This document shows positions 53,670 through 64,000 of a stretch of 64,000 nt of DNA, in pieces. The stretch covers positions 36,735,718-36,799,717 of the forward strand of contig NW_026622974.1 in the NCBI RefSeq assembly GCF_023065955.2. Direction: 5' to 3'. The notes under the pieces are model-generated. The model made no database searches. It worked only from the letters and a program-made list of their open reading frames with translations, and was not told the DNA's origin. The translations under genes were made by a program, and so were the position numbers. This DNA is from Ursus arctos. Lineage: Eukaryota > Chordata > Mammalia > Carnivora > Ursidae. Position 1 is the stretch's first letter, and each line of letters opens with the position of its first letter.

Positions 53670-54285
53670 GGTTTGGGGCAGACTGATAGCATAAACAGCA
53701 AAGGAAAGGATCTTAACCAATAATCACCCAGTTAGGCCGTAAAACACAGTTCAGTTTGGCTGAACTCAGCCACACTAATGTCAAGCCCGAGTCAATAATT
53801 TGGTTTTTTAATGTTCTCTGTGGCAACGAAAGGAACAGATTTTTTTTCATCACTTGCAATTGCCTTTATGAAGTATGGACGGCCTTCGGCTGGGCTCATA
53901 TGACACCTAACATCTGGATAAAAATTGAAAAATGTGATGTCAACCATGTGTTTTGTCAAACACAATTACAAACCCCTGGGTAGTTAGAAAATATCTAATA
54001 ATTGTTTCAGATTTCATCTGAATCATGTGTACACAGCACTTTGTGACTCCAAACTTTCACAGAGTTAAGGAACATAATCTCTGCACCCACCATTCCTCTG
54101 TTTTACAAGTCAGCCCCCAGCCCAAACATGATGTCAGCTTTCCCCCCACTTAATATTTCCCCTGTGTGGTGTTTCCTCGAAGCAAATGCATCAAAATTTC
54201 AACTCCATGAGCAACCGTCCGTGCTGGAGCCCCAGGTCTTATATTCAACGCTGTGTTGCATCAATGGAGGTAGAATTTAGGACAT
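53670..54285. other. Unassigned sequence
   Basis: I see no repeat or gene that can be supported. Confidence 0.4.
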
Positions 54286-54289
54286 TTGA

Positions 54290-54460
54290 GTTGGAAAGTG
54301 AGTGTAGATCTGGAAAGGCAAAAACAAATCTTTTATTTTACCGAGAATGTAGCTGACGTTCGGAAAGGTTAAGTCACTTGTGCAAAGGTCCCATTGCCAG
54401 TTAGTGGCTGAGCTAAGGCTTGGACCCGTGATTTGGGTTCACGACACCATTTTGTCTCTA
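54290..54460 (+). mobile_element. MIR SINE, 3' part
   Basis: TTTTATTTTACCGAGAATGT, GAAAGGTTAAGTCACTTGTG (54363-54382), CAAAGGTCCCATTGCCAGTT, AGTGGCTGAGCTAAGGCTTG and GACCCGTGATTTGGG follow the MIR 3' half. Confidence 0.85.
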
Positions 54461-54571
54461 CCTCGACCTGTCCGAACCTGCACATTGGGGTCACATTACT
54501 ATTCTGCAAGAAGGTGTACTTTGTGGCTATGAACCTATTTAGAGCTGCCCAAAATAGTGCCAGTCATCCCT

Positions 54572-54617
54572 AAACATCCAAAAAAGTTGAGTCCAAACAT
54601 CCAAAAAAGTTGAGTCT
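54572..54617. repeat. Perfect 23-bp tandem duplication
   Basis: AAACATCCAAAAAAGTTGAG plus TCC (54572-54594) is repeated with TCT at its end (54595-54617). Two copies. Confidence 0.95.
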
Positions 54618-54619
54618 TC

Positions 54620-56540
54620 AGATATATAAAAAGTCTCTCTGCATTATTAAATAGCTAAGCACCATAGCTATCATCTGTCTACCCACCATTCCTGGTATTT
54701 ATTGTTCAAATATTTAATGCCAACTCATGTGGCCATTACATTTAAAGGGGCTTTTACATGCATTATCTCATACATGTGATTCTCTTTTATGTTTCTGTAA
54801 CAATTTTATGTTTTTGCTATTACCTTGTGGAATGGAACGTAATATGACAGTCAAATACATTCACGCAATATGATCTCATTTGCACTAGGCAGGTCAGACT
54901 TATCTTTATTTCATATAAATACATAAAATAGGGAGCTTAAATCTCTGTTTTCTGAGGGAAGTCTCTGAGTGGTCTGAGAGTACAAGGTCATTTGTTCAAG
55001 CCTTGGGGAGATTATGACCCTATGACTTCTTGCTCATTAATTTGTTCAATTAGAATTGTGATACAACCAACTATTCCATAACAAAATTTCCATTACTTCA
55101 CTATGTTTAATCATTATCATCAGATGGAATGTTACAAATTCACATAAACATGGTTCTGAGCTAAGGATTGTGCAAACAAGCTAAATAATTTATTTTGAAT
55201 TAATTTCAGAAAAAAATGTTTTGTAATTTTCCCGATGCTTTATAGTTAGAATCAAGATCATGAGTTAAAATAAGACTTACAAAGAGGGGGTTTTGGCTCA
55301 AAAACCTAAAGAAATGAACCAAAAGTTTGGAAGTTGAAGCAAGCAGTATATATTTTGCTCTTTTTAAGTCAGGAAAGATAAGAGATGGAGTCAAAAATTT
55401 AAAAGAACATGATTTTTAAAAAATCATTATGTTTGTCAGTCTCACATTTTTTAACTGCAAAAAATAACATTCACGGTAATTATCAAGCAACCAACCGATC
55501 AACCAACAAACATTCACCAAACACAGTAAATCTAGGGCACGCATTACGATCAAGCACAGCTCCAGCTTCCAAGAAGTTTATGATGCAGTAGAGATGATAA
55601 GACGTGGAAACAATCAGTGGAAAATATCCAATGTCATCTATTTAAGTGATGAATTATCGTCCTTCTCCCTCATCCTCTAGTCTACCACTTAATAATCGGT
55701 TAGGACGTTGCCTGAAGCTTCTTGTGATCTGTCCCATCTCGTATAAAGGAGCATGCATTCTTCGTTCCTAGTGTTCAAACCTGAAGTCAGTACGTTGTTT
55801 ATGATAAAATGGCTCTTCATTGTGAGGACTTGAAGTTTATAAAGCATATATATATATATATACTATTATCTCAAAGAAATAATTCAGAAACCCTGTAATG
55901 TTTTGGTGGCAAAAATGTTTCTCTCCATTTTGCAAACAAAGCAGCTTAGGCTGAGACAGAACACTTCCCTTGAGGTGCTCAGTAGTGCCAAGATAATCGT
56001 GGCATAGTGACATTTAATGTAAACTTCAAATTTAATACTAAGGATTTTCAACCTGAAAGTTGAGAGAACTGGTGAAAATCCTAACTTGACCACTTATTAT
56101 CTGTGTCATAGAGAACCTATCGCTTTCAGTCTCTCTAGGCTCCATTTCAGAAAGAGCTGCCTACGAGAGTAAAATTAAGTTTAGATGAGTGATAGAAAAC
56201 CAAAAATAAGAGTGACTTCAAAAAGATAGTTCATTTCATTTGCTCATAAAAGAAGTCTGGAGTGAGCACCCCGGGGCTGGGATGGTACCCATGACAATGT
56301 GTTTGCAGAACTCCCTCCCTCCCCTGCGCCCAACCAATGACTGACAGGACTGCGGCCCAGACCTGGGAGCCCCTCAGGAAGCTCCGTCCACCCTGCTCTT
56401 CCTCCTGCCTTCCCGGGGGATCAGACTGGCATTGTGATCCCCAGCCTCCTCCAGCCCCTTCCCTATTTTCTCTCACACAGACCACTTCCCTTCATAAAAA
56501 CCTTGCAAGTTTAACACATAATATTTTGAAAAGAAATGTA
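54620..56540. other. Unassigned AT-rich sequence
   Basis: A TA microsatellite lies at 55846-55862. 55490-55620 is weakly similar to reversed L2 termini but cannot be supported. No gene. Confidence 0.35.
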
Positions 56541-56556
56541 ACTCATGGAATTTCTT

Positions 56557-56758
56557 TCTTTTTAAATATTTCATTTATTTATTTGAGAGAGAGAGACAGA
56601 GAGACAGAGATAGCAAGAGAGAGCACAAGTGGGGAGGAGAGGGAGAAGCAGGCTCCCCGCTGAGCAGAGAGCCCCAGGCGGGGCTCCATCCCAGAACCCC
56701 GAGATCATGACCTGAGCCAAAGGCAGAGGTTAAACCGACTGAGCCACCCCGGCGCCGC
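56557..56758 (-). mobile_element. CAN-SINE, full length, with 16-bp target duplication
   Basis: The tail TTTAAATATTTCATTTATTTATTT lies left, then GAGAGAGACAGAGAGACAG, GAGAAGCAGGCTCCCCGCTG, CCCCGAGATCATGACCTGAG and CTGAGCCACCCCGGCGCC. A perfect duplication ACTCATGGAATTTCTT lies at 56541-56556 and 56759-56774. Confidence 0.95.
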
Positions 56759-57069
56759 ACTCATGGAATTTCTTGATTAAAAAGACTTTTTTGGCAGAAC
56801 CAAATTGTGCTAAGTAAGCACATTTTTAGGATCGTGTCTTATGTCCATGTCAACCTCCACAAAAATCCAACTCCTCCTTGTGGATTATTTTTAACTCGGA
56901 CAGCCACTAAATATTTTATATCATTGTTTCTTTTTAGGTACGATGGCAACAGTTTACTAAGCTTATAACTATAGAGTTGGGATAAGTACCCCACAGCAAT
57001 ATTTTTAAAATTCAAAATCATATACATATATATTTGAAGACTCTATTACTAAAGGCCCTTTATGTTTAA

Positions 57070-57215
57070 ACTTTTTGCTCATTCATTTGAACAATATCAA
57101 ATTTTGTGCACCTACTATGTGTTGGATACAAAATTAAGCACTGCAGAGACAGAGATGAATAAAATATATCCGGCCTCAGGAATCTTGCCATCTGATCTAC
57201 AGAGAAACACCCCTA
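57070..57215 (-). mobile_element. L2 terminal fragment
   Basis: TGTGCACCTACTATGTGTTGG (57104 on), TAAGCACTGCAGAGACAGAG, ATGAATAAAATATATCCGGC and CTCAGGAATCTTGCCATCTG correspond to a reversed L2 end. A 187-codon minus-strand frame that overlaps it (57115-57678) is therefore unlikely to be a gene. Confidence 0.5.
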
Positions 57216-57219
57216 AATA

Positions 57220-60200
57220 CCACGTTTCCTTAGTGGGAATCCTGAGTGCGGGAGGAACATGGACTGACCCCAAAAGGGCCTGGTTGCTAACAGACTGCCG
57301 CCCTGCTTCCTCAGTTACCCCAAGATGTCTGTCTGTGCACAGGGCGACTCTACGGCCATCCGGGGCAGCCGCATAACCGAAACACGGCACACCTGAGCTT
57401 TTTTCTCCAAACGCGTCACAATAACCCATGTGGAAAGAGAGCTGAAGGGAGCAGAGGGCTGGCGAGGAGATAAGACGCCAGAGGTGAGATCTAGGGCGGC
57501 CGAGAGGACAACCTGCCCGTCGGGGTCTGACACAGAGAGAAGTCTGGCAAGTCATTAGACATCCACAAATGCCAGACGGAAGTACTGGGAAAGAGAAGGT
57601 CCCAGGAGAACGACTGGAAGAAAACACAGGCCTGTTTTTGTCGGGTTTTGTTGTTGCTGTTAATTTTGCATTTCCCAAGAATCATTCTAGCATGATCGGG
57701 TATTGTCCTCAAGTTCTTTCTTGCCAGCTCACACGATGGCAAAACGTAGAGCTGCTGGATTCCTCAGCGCGCATCAACTCAAAATTGCTTTTGTAAAAAA
57801 TTGAAAAGCATTTAAAAGAAAATTCAATTTAGCTAGTTGCAGTTATTTCTGAATAAATCATATTTCTGAATAGATATATTTTATATTGAATATATCAAAT
57901 ATGATCATTTTATGAGCAAAACAAGTTGTTGAATCCATTACATATTTTAGTGCTCTCAAGTCCGTACTAAAGCGACTTTAGCTCTGTAAAACGCTCCTAA
58001 AAAATAAATATTGCTTATGTTTCAGATTTTGCCAAAATCCCTTTTCTTTCCCAGCTTAGTTCTTTTTACGGAAATTCTATTATTTTATACAGGAACACTT
58101 ATGGAAAAAGCAAGCAGTTGTGAATGGCAAGGGTCCAAGGAGTAGGTAAAGCTCAATTAGACTAAGCAGAATCCAGAGAAGCCCTGACGAGACAGTCATA
58201 CACCTATTTTGTGGCTCTGCACAACTCCTAGGAGAAATCTCAACGCCCACATTCCTTTGACTTCAATGGAGGGAGGATGGACGGTTGAGTGGATAAGATC
58301 CAGGAAAGGGACAGAGAGAGCTGGGAGAAGGGACAAGGCCACTTTAGAGCACTTAGTGTTGGAGAAAACCTGAAAGGGAAGGACCTGGAGTCTAGGAAGC
58401 TGGTGACCTTAAAGCAGTCAAGAAAATACACAGCAGATTGTCTTTGTCTTCAAAAATAAATAGTTGGAAGAGGCAGACACCTGAACTAATGAAAACTGGT
58501 TTCTTATGACTTTCTCTGAGGAAATGAAAATAGCTCACATACATTCATGGTAGATACAGATGTCTAGGAAATTAATTAATTGCAAGTTGGCCCTGAGGGT
58601 TGCTAGGACATCACGGAAGGTGGGGTGTGGGGTGGGCACACACACCCTGGGACGCTCCACTCCGACAAGTCCTTTCTCCTCTCTGAGGGGCCGCTTTCCC
58701 ACAGACTGGTGCTCCTGTGGCCCTGGCCCTGGGCCTTGACTTTGCACAGCATCTGCCTTGGGACTGGAAGGGAAACTGCGCAAATTCTGTGGCAAGCAGA
58801 ATTCTGGCGGCCACCCCACAGCTGGGCCGGGAGGCTGAGGCAGGTTGAAGGTGAGAGGCGGAGCGCTCTCTGAGAACTCAAACATCACCTTCTTTGTCAG
58901 GCTAGCCGGAAGGAACCTTCTCTCTCCTCACTTGAGCATTTTGTGTGTCCCTTTTCTCGTTCCTCTTGATTAGCTTGCATTCATTGTTTCTGAGCTTGTC
59001 CTTTCTCTCTTCAAAGACCACAGGGGTCCTGAAGGCAGCATCCACTTGCTTCACTGGTCCGCTGGCTCACAGTCCATGTTCATCAAATGTTGGCTCGAAG
59101 GAGTCAGTGGGGGACAGAGAGTGGAACGTGTCATGGCGATATCTGCATCCACCGTCTCTACTTCCCCACCATGAACTCTCTCCTCCTGTGCTGCTCTCTC
59201 GCTCTCTCTCTCTCAATCTCTCTCCCGAAAGCTCCCTTAGAAAGGTTAGAAAACACCCCCCAGGCAGCTAAATCAGAAAGCTTCTCATCTTTTACCAGCC
59301 TTCGGTGCATCTTCAATATACATTATGGTCTTCCTTCCTTGTTTAGGAATATCTCACTCTCCTGGCTTCTCTTGTTTCCTCTTGGATCATTCATTCTCAG
59401 TCTTCTCTGCCTTTTCCTTCTTTCATATTAGCTATCAGCCATCCAGAAACACCAATTTTAACTCACTTGATTAAATTTTACAGAGCACCTGCTGTGGGCC
59501 AGGTATTGTGTTCATGCCCTAGAAGAAAGAATCGGATCGTTTGACGTCAGCTGCCATGTCTGTGAGAATGTGCTGAACCTGGGATGAAAGAGGGGGCCAG
59601 CTCCTCTTGCCCAGTAAATGTGATGCTGGCAAACAGAGAGGGGACCTCGCTGTGGTTCAGGAAACAGGATGGCTTGGTATGCCAGCCTTTCTAGATCATG
59701 GACTTCACCCTCTCTCTTTACCGTCTTCCCCTGGATGGCTCTTCCCCTGCTGGGTACCACATATCGCCACCCACATACATGCCATTCTTCCTCACAAAAA
59801 GTGCCACCCTCCGGTCCCTTTTCCCACTTGTCAAGTTAAATTCCATTTGAACAAATTCCATTTCAGTGAAAAACTCTTTACAACAAGTAAGTGATCTCCA
59901 AATCCCAAAGCATTGCTGAAATGACCCTTTCCTTTGATGACATTTCCTGATTCTCACCAAAAAAAAAAAAAAAGTTGCTTTGTAATTTTGCAAACCATTT
60001 CCTCTGTAATTCATCCTCGGTTCAGGACAACAACCCTGCAGACATCTCCCATAGGAAAGTCTCTGTGCAGTAAACAAATAAAAATACTACAGAGCCTCTG
60101 CCCTATAGAGGCTCCCTCTTTGGCACACGGAGTAAGACCAAGTCCAGACAAAGAGTCAGTTCTTTTGCCCAACATTTCCACCGGACTCCAGAACAAGTGC

Positions 60201-63140
60201 TCCCCACTGAGTAGCCAAATCCTTTCTAAAAGAGTTGAAAGATCCCTCCCCAACTCCACAATTTCTTGAAACGCCAGGATGAGATCCCCCTCCGCAAGGC
60301 AGCGCCCATGTGAACAGGATCCGAGCGGCTGGCCCCTCTTACCCCAAAATCAAGCGCAGTTCTCTGCTCCTGCCTTCAAAGAATGGCTCTGGTGCTCCCC
60401 AGCAGACCAGGAGAACACGAGGGGACTTCCCTGTGCTTGACTGCAGGCCACGCTGAAGCTTCCCAGGACGCACAGCACCTGGATGAATGGGTGGAGAGGA
60501 GAATGGAACAGGGGTGGAGCCCAGAGGCATTCTAGGGTCCATAAAGAGTGTCTCCAACTTTTTCTCAAATGGCTTGAATTTGGCAAATCCCAAAATACTT
60601 TTTGCCAAGAACTTTTGTGCCTTAATTTCTTAAACCCATGTGAATTTCAAAGGAAATTTGGTCCGTATGTTTCTGATTCATTTACACTTAACTCATCACA
60701 AAGTTGTTGTGAAATAGCCATTTGATGTCCAAGAAGCCTTTAGAAGTCCTTTCCTACGCCTTTTCTCCCTTGCCAACGCTAAATACAATTCCAATCCAGA
60801 ATCTCTTTAAGTTGGATCTAAACTCAGAACTGAAAGAGAACTCTTGTCTTGATAAAACATTCTTGTCAGCAAGTAGATGAGTTAAGCCCATGGGAAACAG
60901 AATGCCCTGAAGCTCCTGAAACTTCCTCCAATTCAGGACTAGTTTTCTCCTTTCTGAACTCATGTTAGATCAGAAGCAAAAATGTTGAGATATAAATGGA
61001 CATGGCACCAGATTCTACCTCAGCTGCAGCAGAAGCCCCGCGGAGAAGAGTTGCCCTAACGTTCGCTAACAGACATCTCAGCCTCAAGTCTTCGGGACAC
61101 TTGGTGTCACATCTTCTGATGGTTGGATGTTTTTGGCCACAAGATGCTTTGATGTCTCCAAATTCACCCACCAGTACCCAACATGCAAAGTAGCCCGGCC
61201 GTGAGCTGTGAAAGGCCAGGGCTGAAGTAAGTCTCCACTTACCTCATACATAATATAATTCAAATAGAAGCCAAATTCAACCTGACAGAGTTTAGGAGGA
61301 AAGGAGGTATCACAGCCATAGTTTCCAGCTGGTCTTTTGGTGTGGGCATTGTGATGTGGGTTTTAGTATCACATGCGGGAAAGGAGACACACAGGGGTCC
61401 GCACAGGTCTTCCTAGTTGCTCAAGGCTGGGTATACACGAGCGAATTCGGAAACCTCAGGCATCCTGGGGAAAGTCGGGCACTGCCCTCCAGCAAGGAAA
61501 GCAAGGAGGGGTACCCTGTGCACTTCTTGGCTGGGCGTTCACTGGGGCCTCAGGGCTGCCTCGGGGTCCTTATCCTCCTTCCTGCCAGTGCCCTGAGTTC
61601 CAGAAGAACAAAGACTCTTCAGATCCTGTGAGATCAAGCCAGGGTCACTGCGGGAGGAGAAATCCCTCCCAAACAACCCCCTCCTTCCCCTCCGTGCTAC
61701 CCGCTCCATCTTTTCTTATTTCCTGCTTATTCTAAAATCATTTTCTTAACCATTTTTAAACAATATTTGCATTTAATCGTCTGAAAAAATATCCTTTATA
61801 GCAGCCTCAGAGCTCTTTCAAATACCCCTCCATGAATCTAAACATAACTTGAACCATTTCAAACAACTCCCTCTTGGCTCAGTAAAGTTGCCATGTTTTT
61901 CCCCCTTATTTTAAATTGTGCAAACAATTAGACATTTTGAGAACGGCATACATCAAGTAAGGCAAGTCAGGTTTTAATTACTTGAAAACATTTATAATCC
62001 CTGCTGTCAGAATCAGCCTTCTCCCTCTAGGCACATAACATTCAAGCAATGTTGTGATATCTTTCTGGTTTGACCTAAATATCTATTTACTTTGTTGAGT
62101 CAAGACAAAGCCTGATAGGTCAAAAATTAGGCATGGGTGGTTAAAGAGTAAATACCTGCCCCAAGATGCCAGAGTTAAGAGGAATTGTAAAATTAAATGC
62201 ATCTTTAGAGGTTTGTAACTAAGTTCACATTTGTATTTAAATACCAAATAATCTTCCAATTTTTATGCATAGTTTTCTGTCGTTGTAACGAAAACACGAT
62301 GTCCTGCTCATGCTGTGAGCACTGTGCTTGGTTTCCTTGTTTACATTCGCAGCTGTAAACACAGTCTTATCCAGGCTTGGAAGCAAATTTCCCATTGTTT
62401 CCTGCACTCACCATGTTGAGAGATTTCTAGAATTTTTCTTCACATTCTCATTCTTTATGCATCGGCCCATGGGTGCCTAAGCTCTTCAGGATTCGACCAT
62501 GCATCCACCAGCCCAAATTTCGATGCAGGCTTACCTTTTGTTCATTTGAACCCCTCTTAGATGTCAAAGCTAAGTTGTAAATAGAAAATTGTGCCAAGGA
62601 TGCAAACGCCTTCACTTTAGCCCTACTCCATACTGTAGATGTCTTCTCAGCTACCTAAAACCCATCCATCTTTCCAGGCAGAACTCAGCTCTCTCCATGG
62701 TCACCAGAGCCACCCTGGCAACTCCAGGGAGAGGGATTTTTTAAATAAAATTTTTAACTCTCTTAATTGCCAGGGGTGGGGGGGAAGGAGGGGACCCTAC
62801 ACCTGTCGATGGTTGTAAACAGTATTAAACTGAGCTTCACTGAATTGATCAGAAGGAGGCTGAAAGAGGGTATTGAAGAAGTGAGACAAAGGAAAGAAGA
62901 GAGAAATAGATGGTGGTTGGAAGGAACTCAAAGAAAAGGAGAGAAGAATATTGAAAAGCAAATACCAGCAAAAGGCCATTAAGTGTATTAAATAGAAACA
63001 GGGCAAACAACGTGAATAGGAAGAGAAAATAATTAAATTCAGAGGGACTCTGCCTGTGTAGAAACGCGGATTCCAGAAATAAAATTTCCCAAATGCACAT
63101 TTTTGTTACCAACGAATATCCACCTTACCTTGTGGAATTA
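57220..63140. other. Unassigned sequence, about 5.9 kb
   Basis: No repeat family or gene can be named with confidence. Minor features are a TC-rich run near 59196-59222, an A run of 15 near 59959-59973, and repeat-free AT-rich stretches at 57.79-58.1 and 61.9-62.6 kb that could be conserved non-coding DNA. Open frames of about 80-120 codons on both strands resemble no protein I know. Confidence 0.35.
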
Positions 63141-63146
63141 AAGTGA

Positions 63147-63178
63147 GTGCGTGTGTGCGCACACACACACGCACACAC
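63147..63178. repeat. (GT)n/(CA)n inverted microsatellite, Z-DNA-prone
   Basis: GTGCGTGTGTGC is followed directly by GCACACACACACGCACACAC. The halves are near-perfect reverse complements around a GTGTGCGCACAC centre and the whole alternates purine and pyrimidine for about 32 bases. Confidence 0.95.
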
Positions 63179-63180
63179 CC

Positions 63181-64000
63181 AGAGTCCTGACTGACTGCTC
63201 TCCTAAACTAGACGAAGTCACTGAGCATGCCCTAGGCTGAGGAGACTAGCCCTGTGCACCATCCCCCACCCCCAAGCCCCACATGGAGGGTGGACTCTCC
63301 TTCCCTGGTGCAGGGGCAGGGAGCAGAGCAGGGCACCGAGTCCCCCGTCACCACAGCTGCTCAAACCTCAGCCATCACTTCACAGACATCACTAAGGTGG
63401 GCTCCCTCCTCGTCTCCCAGCAGTGTCCAGCAGACAAGAGGCCACTGGCATTCCAGAATCTACAGTCCGTCTCGCACAGACTCTTGCCAAGAAGTTCTCA
63501 AGCACGGGGTCTTGGATTTACATAAAATGTAAAGCCCCTGCCCCTTTGTTGCCTCTCCATATTCCACCAGATGGGGTCCTCTGCCGGGGATCATACGTTA
63601 CCTCTCTGGCAGCTACACAGAGCCTTTCTCTCCGTCCCCTGAATGACTGTATCTTTAAAGATCAAGGAGGCAGCTGTCCCCTTTGCGCTCTACTCTGCAG
63701 ATGCTCCTTGGAATCCGGTCCACCTCCCAGATCTTACAGCCCTTGTGCTTCTCACTCTATCTTTTGACAGAGGGCTATTTTCCTGATTACATTTCCACTT
63801 ATATCGATTTGTTTCTAAAACACAAGACCTACTTTTATACTTTATATTTTATTCTTTGTTACTTTCTGGAATAGATAAAAATATACTCCTGAGGTTCTAA
63901 TGTGGGAACAAATATCCAAAAATCTGTAGCCTTTGAACTCAACAAGAACTTCTCTCTGTATATGGAGTACTTTTAGGGCAAAGGAAAATACATGTGATTA
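63181..64000. other. Unassigned sequence to window end
   Basis: Moderately GC-rich from 63240 to 63720, with open frames of 80-114 codons in overlapping phases that resemble no protein I know, then AT-rich to the end. A terminal exon of a neighbouring gene cannot be excluded. Confidence 0.35.

Noticed and set aside
57115..57678. A 187-codon minus-strand open frame.
   Set aside because: It partly overlaps an L2-like fragment and its product resembles nothing known.
1..64000. Search by eye for CRISPR arrays, bacterial operons, phage genes, snRNA (U1/U2/U6), 7SK, Y RNA and intact tRNA genes.
   Set aside because: None found. tRNA-like A and B boxes occur only inside CAN-SINEs, and the window is clearly vertebrate.

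Overview
The window looks like nuclear DNA of a carnivoran mammal, and I find no protein-coding gene in it that the sequence supports. The lineage call rests on about sixteen tRNA-Lys-derived CAN-SINE insertions with the GGGCGCCTGGGTGGCTCAG head, a pyrimidine-rich 3' half and an AAATAAAT-type tail. Several (2.3, 10.3, 27.4, 34.3 and 46.4 kb) carry the 'CTCCCACTCCCCCTGC...GAGAGAGGGAACAC' type of body that I associate with bears, giant panda and pinnipeds. An arctoid caniform, most likely a bear, is therefore my best guess. The remaining repeats are those expected of any placental genome: L2 and L1 fragments, MIR, MLT1-type LTRs and a MER5-like hAT relic.

Layout. 0-5.4 kb: MLT1 LTR, a long reverse-oriented L2 relic interrupted by two SINEs at one target site, and two L1 3' ends. 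5.4-8.7 kb: sequence I cannot assign. 8.8-10 kb: a CpG-rich block that begins with an irregular minisatellite of alternating purine/pyrimidine steps. 10.3-18.8 kb: a dense L2/MIR/L1/SINE mosaic with one candidate conserved regulatory block at 13.6-13.9 kb. 18.8-31 kb: L1 ORF2 relic, L2, MIR, MLT1, several SINEs and long unassigned stretches. 31-41 kb: SINEs, an L1 3' end, an LTR, a SINE apparently split by an inversion, and candidate regulatory blocks. 41-50 kb: the richest stretch for candidate conserved non-coding sequence, plus a truncated 5S rRNA pseudogene at 47.8 kb with its own target-site duplication. 50-64 kb: a homopurine tract, SINEs, an LTR-like relic, microsatellites and largely unassigned sequence.

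How it works together. There is no operon or gene cluster. The picture is an intergenic or deep-intronic stretch. Blocks of AT-rich, homeodomain/POU-type motif-rich sequence free of recognisable repeats suggest, by inference only, the neighbourhood of a developmental regulator gene. Repeat family names come from remembered consensus features, not from a search, and boundaries of old elements are approximate. I did not find a new biological system. The observations most worth checking are the Z-DNA-like minisatellite, the twice-used SINE target site, the 5S retro-insertion and the split SINE.
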